Source: Halovenus sp. (GTDB lineage Archaea; Halobacteriota; Halobacteria; Halobacteriales; Haloarculaceae). From it: a stretch of DNA of 8,652 bases. The DNA lies in the NCBI GenBank assembly GCA_028275145.1, contig JAQCNG010000310.1, forward strand, positions 1 through 8,652, read 5' to 3'. Below are positions 1 through 5,105 of this stretch, piece by piece. The translations under genes and the position numbers were made by a program. Each line of letters opens with the position of its first letter. Position 1 is the first letter of the stretch. The notes beneath the pieces are model-generated. The model was not told where the DNA came from and made no database searches. It saw nothing but the letters and a program-made list of their open reading frames with translations.

Positions 1-67
1 CCCGTTCCGTCACCGTGTTTGATGATTCCTACCACCGATGCGCAGCTGTTAGTTTCGCTTAGAGAAT

Positions 68-83
68 GGTTAGCAAAGTAACC
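68..83. promoter_or_regulatory. GGTTA-N6-TAACC inverted repeat, possible operator
   Basis: Perfect 5-bp arms (68-72 and 79-83) around a 6-bp spacer, 53 bp before the start codon of the first gene. Size and place suit a dimeric DNA-binding protein, but arms this short can occur by chance. I see no convincing box A in positions 1-135, so its relation to a promoter is not fixed. Confidence 0.25.
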
Positions 84-123
84 GACCTGCATTCGAATAG
101 ATGTTCGACCGACTCCAGTCTCC

Positions 124-128
124 GGAGG
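124..128 (+). promoter_or_regulatory. Shine-Dalgarno GGAGG for the first gene
   Basis: GGAGG lies 7 nt before the ATG at 136 and matches the archaeal anti-Shine-Dalgarno (CCUCC near the 16S rRNA 3' end). It fixes this start and implies a leadered mRNA, unlike several other genes here that look leaderless. Confidence 0.7.
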
Positions 129-135
129 ACAAATA

Positions 136-750
136 ATGAACACAGACAACACAGACTCAGTCGGATGGCGAGCCCGACTCGGCGGGGGGTTCAGACTGCC
201 GCGTGCCGAACTCGACGGGTCGCTCTCCCGAGAGGAGGTGTTCAAGGCACTGAGCAACGAGCGCCGCAGGTGTGCGCTGTACTACCTCCAGCAACAGGAC
301 GGCGAGGCAACACTCGGTGAGGTCGTCGACTACGTCGCGGCCTGGCAGTACGACCAGCCGGTCTCACAGGTCGACCCCCAGGACCGGATGTGTGTCTACT
401 CCGCGTTGCACCAGGCACACCTCCCGAAACTCGACGAGGCCGGGTTCGTCGACTACGACAGACAGGAAAACGAGATTCGCACGTGCGCGGAGGCCGAGTA
501 CGCACAGCTCTATCTCGAGTACGACCCCGGAAACGACATCCCCTGGAGCGCGTTCTACCTCGGACTGGTCGCCATTGGGGCCCTGCTGGCGGGGCTGAAC
601 ACGCTCGGGATCTCCCCGTTCGACTCGGTCGGTGGGAGTGTTCTGCTGGTGATGATACTGTTGCTGTTCGGGGTCTCCGCGCTCGGGCACGTGGTCCACG
701 ACTGGCGAAACAGACTCGCGGCGGCCGAACTGTTCGAGGTGGACAGATGA
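136..750 (+). CDS. DUF7344 winged-helix protein with two C-terminal membrane helices
   Basis: A 204-residue protein. Residues about 30-110 form a haloarchaeal winged-helix domain of the DUF7344 type: an LSREEVFKALSNERRR opening helix, a middle helix rich in charged residues, then the wing segment HLPKLDEAGFVDYDR (about 95-109). Two hydrophobic helices follow (about 137-158 and 165-186), joined by a short loop, with a charged tail (HDWRNR). The family is generally assumed to bind DNA; a membrane-tethered regulator is an inference. The start is chosen by the GGAGG 7 nt upstream. The stop overlaps the next start (ATGA), so this gene and the exported protein at 747-1205 are very likely translationally coupled. 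Three paralogs lie on the other strand (1685-2161, 2252-2869, 3326-3856); the wing here is closest to that of 1685-2161. The target is unknown. Confidence 0.88.
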   Translation: MNTDNTDSVGWRARLGGGFRLPRAELDGSLSREEVFKALSNERRRCALYYLQQQDGEATLGEVVDYVAAWQYDQPVSQVDPQDRMCVYSALHQAHLPKLDEAGFVDYDRQENEIRTCAEAEYAQLYLEYDPGNDIPWSAFYLGLVAIGALLAGLNTLGISPFDSVGGSVLLVMILLLFGVSALGHVVHDWRNRLAAAELFEVDR

Positions 751-1205
751 AACGGCGCAGACTCCTCCTCGGGATGTGCACGGCGGCCGCCGGCGGGAGT
801 GCCCTCCTCGGCAGCGGGTCGTTCTCCGACGTCGCCTCGCAACGAACGGTCGAGGTGGAGGTGGTCGGGGACGAGAACGCCTATCTGACGCTGCAGTACT
901 CGGACACCAGCTTCGAGTGTTCAGAGGAGGTCACGGTGGTCACCATCACGAACCACACGCTGGAGGAGATCGACAACATCGTCGTCGATGTCTCCGTCAC
1001 CGGCACCGAGATTACACTCAGCAACCCCAGTGTGTCGACGGAACCGCTCGGTATCGGGGATTCAGCAACAGTCACAGCGGATGCCCAGGCAGACTCCGGA
1101 ACCCAGACCACAGAGGCCGTGACCTTCGATGTCGAGACAACCGGTCTGGAGTCGTCTATCGAGGCCATCGACCGCTCCGTGGACATCACCGCCGACTGCC
1201 CGTGA
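747..1205 (+). CDS. Small exported protein with Tat-type signal peptide
   Basis: A 152-residue protein starting inside the stop of the upstream DUF7344 gene (ATGA). The N-terminus has an RRR cluster at residues 3-5, a hydrophobic stretch LLLGMCTAAAGGSALLGSG and then SFSDVASQRTVEVEVVGDENAYL. This 'GSGxFSxVxxxRTVxVxVxxDxxAYL' pattern is common in haloarchaeal Tat-exported surface or secreted proteins of unknown function. The mature part is almost entirely short beta-strands rich in Thr, Ser, Val, Asp and Glu, suggesting an immunoglobulin-like or similar beta-sandwich. It has two cysteines (FECSEE and the C-terminal ADCP) that could form a disulfide outside the cell. There is no good lipobox: LGMC lacks Gly/Ala before Cys. 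The gene converges on the HalOD1 gene with a 19-bp gap. Function is unknown; co-translation with a membrane regulator hints at a surface-sensing pair. Confidence 0.85.
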   Translation: MKRRRLLLGMCTAAAGGSALLGSGSFSDVASQRTVEVEVVGDENAYLTLQYSDTSFECSEEVTVVTITNHTLEEIDNIVVDVSVTGTEITLSNPSVSTEPLGIGDSATVTADAQADSGTQTTEAVTFDVETTGLESSIEAIDRSVDITADCP

Positions 1206-1224
1206 ACAACCGACGCCGCCGGAC

Positions 1225-1482
1225 TCAGTTTCCGGCCACTCGACCGGTCGTCGCGCCGCTCTCCCCGGCGACATCGAGGTGAACAGCGCCGTTCTCTGTG
1301 ACAGTCACTGTCCCGTCCGGACACTCGAAGGAGAGCGTCCACGGACCCGTGTCACTGTTTGCCAGCAATCTGAGGGCATCCGTCTCGATGTGGTCGTGAA
1401 TTGCGTAGCCGAGCTCTGTCGGCTCGACGTCCCGCTGATCGGCGATCTCTTCTACAATCCGGACAGTAATACTTTCATACAT
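1225..1482 (-). CDS. HalOD1 (halobacterial output domain 1) small protein
   Basis: An 85-residue protein that is nearly all one HalOD1 domain: helix SITVRIVEEIADQRDVEPTE, then the 'L..aIhdhIeTDALrLL' helix (about 24-40), then beta-strands WTLSFECPDGTVTVTENGAVHLD (about 48-70). HalOD1 occurs in haloarchaea both as stand-alone proteins and as the output end of response regulators; its biochemical role is not established. The usual central proline-leucine (PPL/PLY) is replaced by GYAI. The reading frame continues upstream of this ATG without a stop to a TAA at 1531-1533, and past that to an ATG at 1578 with a good box A. The protein may therefore be the C-terminal part of a longer ancestral gene (see the 1483-1578 entry). 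A 9-bp inverted repeat covers this ATG. Confidence 0.72.
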   Translation of the reverse strand: MYESITVRIVEEIADQRDVEPTELGYAIHDHIETDALRLLANSDTGPWTLSFECPDGTVTVTENGAVHLDVAGESGATTGRVAGN

Positions 1483-1526
1483 TATTCGCCCTCGTACATA
1501 TATGTTATCATGAGAAAGCGAATAAT
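1481..1526. repeat. 9-bp inverted repeat ATTATTCGC / GCGAATAAT
   Basis: Arms at 1481-1489 and 1518-1526 are perfectly complementary and separated by 28 bp. The left arm covers the HalOD1 start codon. It could be a paired operator site or an RNA hairpin hiding the start. Confidence 0.5.
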
Positions 1527-1578
1527 AACCTTACGATTGTTCACCGAGGGCAGGCAGTTCGGACCAGTCAGAAGACAT
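1483..1578 (-). other. In-frame upstream segment of the HalOD1 gene, broken by one TAA
   Basis: On the - strand an ATG at 1578 opens 15 codons (MSSDWSELPALGEQS), then a single TAA (1531-1533), then 16 sense codons (including YYSLSHDNIYVRG) running straight into the HalOD1 ATG at 1482. Everything is in one frame (96 bp = 32 codons). The 'Y-S-x-x-HD' stretch before the first helix resembles the N-terminal part of many HalOD1 proteins, which suggests it was once translated. A 117-residue ancestor would be an ordinary HalOD1 length. Alternatively the segment is a normal AT-rich promoter and the open frame is chance. It could also be a short upstream ORF with re-initiation at 1482. Confidence 0.45.
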
Positions 1579-1609
1579 AATGGCTCAGAGATGGTTCTTA
1601 GGTACCGTG

Positions 1610-1615
1610 TTTATA
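1610..1615 (-). promoter_or_regulatory. Box A (TATAAA) upstream of the HalOD1 locus
   Basis: On the - strand the sequence reads GGTATAAACA. Transcription would start about 26 bp downstream, near 1586, a few bases before the ATG at 1578 rather than near the ATG at 1482. This supports an ancestral HalOD1 start at 1578. Confidence 0.5.
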
Positions 1616-1684
1616 CCGCAGACGCTCGGCGCGGCTGTGGAGTCTGGACTGTTCGGGTGGCTCACACAACCGGGCGGGTCGCAG

Positions 1685-2161
1685 TCAGTCCCGGTCGCTC
1701 TCCAGGTCGGCAGCGTGGTCCTGCTGGACGAGCGCGAGTCGGAGGTACGGCTCCAGGGTGGCGGTGAGCTCTGTGCTCTCTACGGCCTGCTGTTCTCTGT
1801 CGTAGCTGACGAACCCGGCCTCGTCGAGTTTCGGCAGTATCGCGTGGGTCAGTTCGGTGGCGATGTTGTCGCGAAAGTAGTCGTCGACGGACTCGTCGCG
1901 CTGTGATACGGCGTAATCGACGAGTGTACTCAGTGAGACGGTCCCGGTCGATTGCAGAAGGTACGTCAGGACGTACCGCCGACCGGGGTGTGAGAGTATC
2001 TCGAAGGTCGCATCGGCCGAGAACTGCTCCGCGGCGAAGCTTGACGGAACTGTCCCCTCGACGAGGGTTTCCGCTGCGCTGTGCTTGCGGTCGTCCGCCT
2101 GACGGAATCTGCCAACTGGCTCGGTTGGAGCACTCTCCGGACCCGATTGCTGTTCAGTCAT
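1685..2161 (-). CDS. DUF7344 winged-helix protein, soluble
   Basis: A 158-residue acidic protein. The N-terminal 45 residues look disordered (rich in Glu, Ser, Pro, Gln). Residues about 46-122 are the DUF7344-type winged helix: FSADATFEILSHPGRRYVLTYL, a middle helix with the FRDNIATELTHAILPKLDEA segment, and the wing GFVSYDREQQ. It ends with an acidic tail and has no membrane helix, unlike its three neighbours, so it would be a cytoplasmic DNA-binding candidate. The wing LPKLDEAGFVxYDR is nearly identical to that of the + strand paralog at 136-750. It follows the 2252-2869 gene with a 90-bp gap and could be co-transcribed or have its own promoter; I see no clear box A or Shine-Dalgarno just upstream. 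Target genes are unknown. Confidence 0.85.
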   Translation of the reverse strand: MTEQQSGPESAPTEPVGRFRQADDRKHSAAETLVEGTVPSSFAAEQFSADATFEILSHPGRRYVLTYLLQSTGTVSLSTLVDYAVSQRDESVDDYFRDNIATELTHAILPKLDEAGFVSYDREQQAVESTELTATLEPYLRLALVQQDHAADLESDRD

Positions 2162-2251
2162 TTACTGTCAACTCTGTCTTGTGCCACAGTTACTGTTGTA
2201 ATTGAACACCTAACTGGACGCTGCACACTGGTGCAACGCATCGGAGATGGG

Positions 2252-2869
2252 CTATCCGGCGGCCAGTGGCACCTCCATCTCGGCGAGGTAGAGCCCGATG
2301 GCGAGCAACACGCCCGTGCTGAGGACTGCCCACACCGGTGTCGGTACGGCGGCGACCGGGCCGGGTCCCAGAACTCCGATTGTCAGGACAGCGATGACGG
2401 GCAGCGTCGCGTAGAGCAGAGCCTGTGACCGCTCCTCGTTCTCCTCGGCCTCCGGAAGATAGGAGAGAAGCTTCGAGCCGTTTCTGAGTTCGACTGTTCC
2501 CCTGTCCTGGTCGTAGTCGACAACGTCGAGGTCGTCCATCTTCGGCAGGTGGCACTGGTAGAGCCCGATGTACACCCGCTTGCGCTGTGTCGACGAGAGC
2601 TCGGACCTGTCGATGCCGTTTTCCTTTGCTGCGACGTGCTCTGCGAGTTCGCTCAGCGTCGCGGTGTTGTCCTCCGTGCCGACGAGATACACCAACACGT
2701 CGCGCCGCCGCTGGTTCCGGAGAACGTCGAAGACGTCGTCGAGCGAGAGTTCGTCGTCGTCCAGTTGTTCCTCCCGAAGCAACTCGTCTATCTCCTCCTG
2801 GGTAATAGTTCCCGTGTCGTCTGGTTGTTCCGGCGCCCCACTAGGCGCACTCCCTTTTGATGCTGTCAT
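2252..2869 (-). CDS. DUF7344 winged-helix protein with two C-terminal membrane helices
   Basis: A 205-residue protein. A very acidic N-terminal region (about 1-42, with TQEEIDELLREEQLDDDE) precedes the winged helix at about 42-130: LSLDDVFDVLRNQRRRDVLVYL, the middle helix with TQRKRVYIGLYQCHLPKMDD, and the wing VVDYDQDRGTVEL. Two hydrophobic helices follow (about 150-168 and 173-196). The plan is the same as in the proteins at 136-750 and 3326-3856. The arginine-rich NQRRR near the first helix and the basic QRKR are the likely nucleic-acid contacts; that is inference. Upstream is a 456-bp spacer with a strong AT-rich promoter region, so this gene probably starts its own transcript, possibly continuing into 1685-2161. 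Function is not established. Confidence 0.88.
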   Translation of the reverse strand: MTASKGSAPSGAPEQPDDTGTITQEEIDELLREEQLDDDELSLDDVFDVLRNQRRRDVLVYLVGTEDNTATLSELAEHVAAKENGIDRSELSSTQRKRVYIGLYQCHLPKMDDLDVVDYDQDRGTVELRNGSKLLSYLPEAEENEERSQALLYATLPVIAVLTIGVLGPGPVAAVPTPVWAVLSTGVLLAIGLYLAEMEVPLAAG

Positions 2870-2903
2870 TATCTTCCCCGTTCGAGGAAGTATAGTGTGA
2901 TAG

Positions 2904-2911
2904 TATATAAA
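2904..2911 (-). promoter_or_regulatory. Box A (TTTATATA) for the 2252-2869 DUF7344 gene
   Basis: The - strand reads TTTATATA, centred about 38 bp before the ATG at 2869, which predicts a start near 2881 and a leader of about 12 nt. A second TATA-like hexamer closer in (TATACT, about 2890-2895) could instead give a leaderless mRNA. Short CTTCC/GGAAG arms (2873-2877 and 2886-2890) lie between box A and the ATG. Confidence 0.5.
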
Positions 2912-3077
2912 TATAACTCATACAATAAATTAGTAGATTCTAATATAATAAGATTACGTCAATCTCGACGAGCAACCTCCATTCGAGACAGCGTCAGCCA
3001 GGGCTCCGAGAACACGCAGACGGGACCGGGACAACGGGACGAATAGTCCTGTTAATTGAGTCGTAGCCGGATGTGAG

Positions 3078-3097
3078 CGTGCGTAAGTGTACGCACG
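3078..3097. other. Perfect 8-bp hairpin with 4-nt loop
   Basis: CGTGCGTA-AGTG-TACGCACG. On the + strand it is followed 8 nt later by TTTT (3106-3109), as in an intrinsic-type terminator or the 3' end of a small RNA. On the - strand it would sit near the 5' end of a transcript from the TTTATATT element at about 3129-3136. Direction cannot be decided from sequence alone. Confidence 0.45.
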
Positions 3098-3249
3098 AGT
3101 GAACGTTTTCCGGGTCCGCGCGATGCAGAATATAAAGACATTCATACAGTCATAATATCCCCCATACAATAATATAGTTTACATAATTTGTAGAATTATT
3201 TCTCTCGTATCAATAGAATTGTACGCTTACTCGCCAGACGTACAGCGAT

Positions 3250-3305
3250 TGACACACAAAGTCCGGAAGAACTAACACCTGTGCTGAACTAACAGTAGTG
3301 TGTCA
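3250..3305. repeat. Direct repeats GAACTAACA x2 inside an 8-bp inverted repeat
   Basis: GAACTAACA occurs at 3269-3277 and 3286-3294 (17-bp period). The pair is flanked by TGACACAC (3250-3257) and its exact complement GTGTGTCA (3298-3305). It lies just past the stop of the - strand gene at 3326, so it would be in that gene's 3' untranslated RNA, perhaps as a processing or termination element. Confidence 0.4.
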
Positions 3306-3325
3306 GTACCGGCGGTCAGGAGGCG

Positions 3326-3856
3326 TTACGTACCGCCATACTGTCGCGCGCGAGCGCGGCCCCAGTGGAGGAGACTCACGACCAGCACACCGAGTGGGAC
3401 GAGCAGGCCGGCGATCATCAGTTCCTCTGGGGCGATACCGGCCAGCGGGGGCAGGTAGATGCTGAGGCCGATGACAGCGAGTGTAAAATAGACACGCGGC
3501 CACAGGTTGTCCCGCGGTCGCCGCTGGACGTGGTGTAACACCTCCCCCGCCTGGTCCTGGAGCGAAACCTCACCGGTCTCGTCGTCGTACGCCACGATTC
3601 CCTCCTCTGCCAGCCGGGGGATATGCGTCTGGTACAGCGAGACGTACGCGCGCTTTCGCGCCTGCTTGTCGACCTGGTCGGGGGTCGTGTTGCTCTCGTC
3701 TGCGGCTAGTTCGGTCGCGATGTCGGTCAGCTGTGCCGGGTCCTGCTCGTCGTGGAGATAGTTGAGAACGAACCGCCGACGGCGGTTGCTCATTATATCG
3801 AAGATCACATCGTCCGAAAGGACATCCCGACTAGACTCCTGTGTGCGTTCGCTCAT
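3326..3856 (-). CDS. DUF7344 winged-helix protein with two C-terminal membrane helices
   Basis: A 176-residue protein. The winged helix spans about 12-105: VLSDDVIFDIMSNRRRRFVLNYL, the middle helix with DKQARKRAYVSLYQTHIPRLAEEG, and the wing IVAYDDETGEVSL. Membrane helices follow at about 121-141 and 146-164, then a basic tail (HWGRARARQYGG) that would favour the inside, putting the DNA-binding end in the cytoplasm. It is closest in layout to the 2252-2869 protein (same RKR-Y-S/G-LYQ-H-P core). It sits between the 187-bp spacer after trmB and the 456-bp spacer, so it is probably monocistronic. The family is presumed to regulate transcription; no target can be named. Confidence 0.88.
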   Translation of the reverse strand: MSERTQESSRDVLSDDVIFDIMSNRRRRFVLNYLHDEQDPAQLTDIATELAADESNTTPDQVDKQARKRAYVSLYQTHIPRLAEEGIVAYDDETGEVSLQDQAGEVLHHVQRRPRDNLWPRVYFTLAVIGLSIYLPPLAGIAPEELMIAGLLVPLGVLVVSLLHWGRARARQYGGT

Positions 3857-3905
3857 AGATAGGGTCGTCAGTCGAATACCCCGATTTCACACGGCTCTAA
3901 GTTTG

Positions 3906-3911
3906 TTATAC
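3906..3911 (-). promoter_or_regulatory. Candidate box A (GTATAA) for the 3326-3856 gene
   Basis: The - strand reads GGGTATAACA about 52 bp before the ATG at 3856. It would give a leader of about 26 nt, with no clear Shine-Dalgarno. No better TATA element is visible in the 3857-3960 stretch. Confidence 0.35.
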
Positions 3912-4043
3912 CCTACCTACACGAGATAGCCGGTGTGAGTGACACACTGCCCCACACCATACTACCGGTGCAGTTGTCGTTGTGACTTCTTAACTGGGCC
4001 TCCTCGAACCGGTAACCTGGGCATATCCCGCCGTCGAAGGCGC

Positions 4044-4880
4044 TCAACCGTCACCAGGGTCCACGGTCACGGGTGTGCCAGTCGCCAGCAACCGTCGCGC
4101 GACGGCCACGAGTCCGTTGTCGAACCCGCGGCCGAACACCGCCTGTTCGCGCTCCTCGTCGTTGCCCGCCCCCTCCTGGACCGTCCCCACGAGTACCCTG
4201 TCCCTGTCGACCAGAAGTAATCGAGTTACGCTCGTGCCGTCACCGGAGTCGAGTCCCTGTAGCCACGCCAGTTCCGAGACGAACACCTCGGCGTCCGGGA
4301 GTGTGTCCTGCAGTCGGGAGCGGACCCCCTCGTCTGTGGTTCCGACGACGATGGCCACCCCGCGCTGGTGGGCCGCCGCCAGACGGCCGAGGAGTGGTTC
4401 GGTGACCAGCGACCGGTCTCCGAAAACGAGTACCACCTCCCGGTCGGCCTCGTCGAGCAGTTCCCGACTCCGGTTCGTAATCGCGGTCGTCCCCGAGAGC
4501 CCCCACACCTCGTGGGTGTCGTCTGTCTCCGTGTCGCGCGTCTCCCGGTCGAGCGACGCGAGCGCGTCCCGCAGCGAGTCGGTCCGCTCCTCGTACTCGC
4601 TCCGGAGCGTGTTCGCGGCCTCGTCGATTGTGACCGCCCGGAACCGCTGGGGACTGGAGTGCTGGATCTCGACCAGTCCCTTCGACTCCAGTGTCCGCAC
4701 CGCGTCGTACACCCGGGTCCGGGGCACCTCCGAGATTTCGCTGACCCGCTTTGCGGTCCCCTCCGGGAGGCGCGTCAGCGCCACAAATGCCTTTGCCTCG
4801 TACTGCTTGAGGCCGAGTTCCTCGAGTAACGTTATCGCTCTATCGTGATGTGATATGTCTGTCATGGGTCCCAAAGCCAT
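4044..4880 (-). CDS. TrmB-family transcriptional regulator
   Basis: A 278-residue protein. Residues about 16-85 form the TrmB-type winged helix: LLEELGLKQYEAKAFVAL, SEISEVPRTRVYDAVRTLESKGLVE with the recognition helix, and the wing QRFRAVTIDEA. A charged helix (about 90-118) is likely a dimerising coiled coil. Residues about 123-268 match the TrmB C-terminal effector domain (start HEVWGLSGTTAI, strands EVVLVFGD, VAIVVGTTD, TRLLLVDRDRVLVGTV), which in studied members binds sugars or related ligands. Haloarchaeal TrmB proteins control sugar metabolism, but this family is large and the ligand here cannot be read from sequence. Two starts are possible: 4880, favoured because a box A lies about 27 bp upstream and fits a leaderless mRNA, and 4865 (MTDISHHDRA). 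Its start region carries a 12-mer repeated in the upstream spacer. Confidence 0.9.
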   Translation of the reverse strand: MALGPMTDISHHDRAITLLEELGLKQYEAKAFVALTRLPEGTAKRVSEISEVPRTRVYDAVRTLESKGLVEIQHSSPQRFRAVTIDEAANTLRSEYEERTDSLRDALASLDRETRDTETDDTHEVWGLSGTTAITNRSRELLDEADREVVLVFGDRSLVTEPLLGRLAAAHQRGVAIVVGTTDEGVRSRLQDTLPDAEVFVSELAWLQGLDSGDGTSVTRLLLVDRDRVLVGTVQEGAGNDEEREQAVFGRGFDNGLVAVARRLLATGTPVTVDPGDG

Positions 4881-4894
4881 GCTACCGGTCGAAC

Positions 4895-4905
4895 AGTAGC
4901 CTACT
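4895..4905. promoter_or_regulatory. Palindrome AGTAG-C-CTACT at the trmB promoter
   Basis: A perfect 5+1+5 palindrome between the trmB box A and its start codon, touching box A at 4905. A repressor bound here would block TFB/RNA polymerase, so autoregulation by the TrmB protein is plausible. TACT/AGTA half-sites recall the published Halobacterium TrmB motif, but here they are in everted order. Confidence 0.4.
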
Positions 4906-4910
4906 TATTG
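4905..4910 (-). promoter_or_regulatory. Box A for trmB
   Basis: The - strand reads GTACAATAAGTAGG, with CAATAA centred about 27 bp before the ATG at 4880. This is the spacing expected for a leaderless archaeal mRNA and is the main reason for choosing 4880 as the start. Confidence 0.45.
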
Positions 4911-4984
4911 TACATACCCGATATCCAAACATCTTCCGCTCGGGGTTACCGTCCTGCACAGGAATCAGGTCGACGGTCGAAGAT

Positions 4985-4993
4985 GAGTTACTC
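4985..4993. promoter_or_regulatory. Palindrome GAGT-T-ACTC upstream of the RNA candidate
   Basis: A perfect 4+1+4 palindrome located 17 bp upstream of the + strand box A at 5011-5017, a position typical for an archaeal activator site. Short enough to be chance. Confidence 0.25.
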
Positions 4994-5010
4994 GGACAAT
5001 CACAACAAAA

Positions 5011-5017
5011 TTATATA
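5011..5017 (+). promoter_or_regulatory. Box A (TTATATA) facing + for the small RNA candidate
   Basis: TTATATA, preceded by AAAA, is the best + strand TATA element in the right half of the window. Counting about 26 bp from its centre puts the start near 5040, at the base of the 14-bp stem (5036-5049). No protein gene lies downstream in this direction. Confidence 0.5.
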
Positions 5018-5035
5018 CCAGCAATTCGAACGTGT

Positions 5036-5105
5036 GTCTGGCACACAGTCTCAGCATGGGTCCCAACCAAACTGTCACTGTGTGCTAGACCCCTGCACGG
5101 GGTCT
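5036..5105 (+). ncRNA. Candidate structured small RNA next to trmB
   Basis: Positions 5036-5049 pair with 5077-5090 over 14 bp (13 Watson-Crick, one G-U at 5040/5086), closing a 27-nt loop (5050-5076). A CAG/CTG pairing (5052-5054 with 5072-5074) narrows the loop to 17 nt, which starts with CATGGGTCCCAA. A second hairpin, AGACCCC-TGCAC-GGGGTCT (5087-5105), shares AGAC with the base of the first stem, so the two compete at that point. Box A 5011-5017 fits a 5' end at the stem base. No U-tract follows, so the 3' end is uncertain. The loop 12-mer is exactly complementary to nt 7-18 of the trmB coding sequence. No known RNA family was recognised. The inverted repeat could instead act as DNA, or as a 3' structure for the - strand gene ending at 5254. 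Confidence 0.45.

Larger units (their letters stand above)
2870..3325. other. 456-bp spacer without a convincing gene
   Basis: Two AT-rich blocks (about 2890-2955 and 3128-3225) enclose a G+C-rich stretch of about 170 bp (2956-3127), which contains a perfect 8-bp hairpin. The left AT block is the promoter of the 2252-2869 gene. The right end, just after the 3326-3856 gene, carries tandem direct repeats inside a small inverted repeat. A 71-residue open frame at 2954-3169 (-) needs a TTG start and gives an Arg/Ser/Thr-rich basic protein unlike haloarchaeal proteins, so I do not call it. A small non-coding RNA is possible. Confidence 0.5.

Noticed and set aside
390..746. Upstream extension of the exported-protein frame to 390
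   Set aside because: It overlaps the DUF7344 gene in another frame with Arg-rich residues; the Tat signal starts naturally at the ATG at 747.
1580..1906. 108-residue + strand frame
   Set aside because: Mostly antisense to the DUF7344 gene at 1685-2161; its sequence mirrors that gene and shows no family features.
2954..3169. 71-residue - strand open frame in the large spacer
   Set aside because: Needs a TTG start, and the product is basic and Arg/Ser/Thr-rich with no recognisable domain, unlike acidic haloarchaeal proteins.
5056..5088. 10-codon mini-ORF inside the stem-loop RNA candidate
   Set aside because: Too short to judge; its ATG is part of the repeated 12-mer, which is better explained as pairing or operator sequence.
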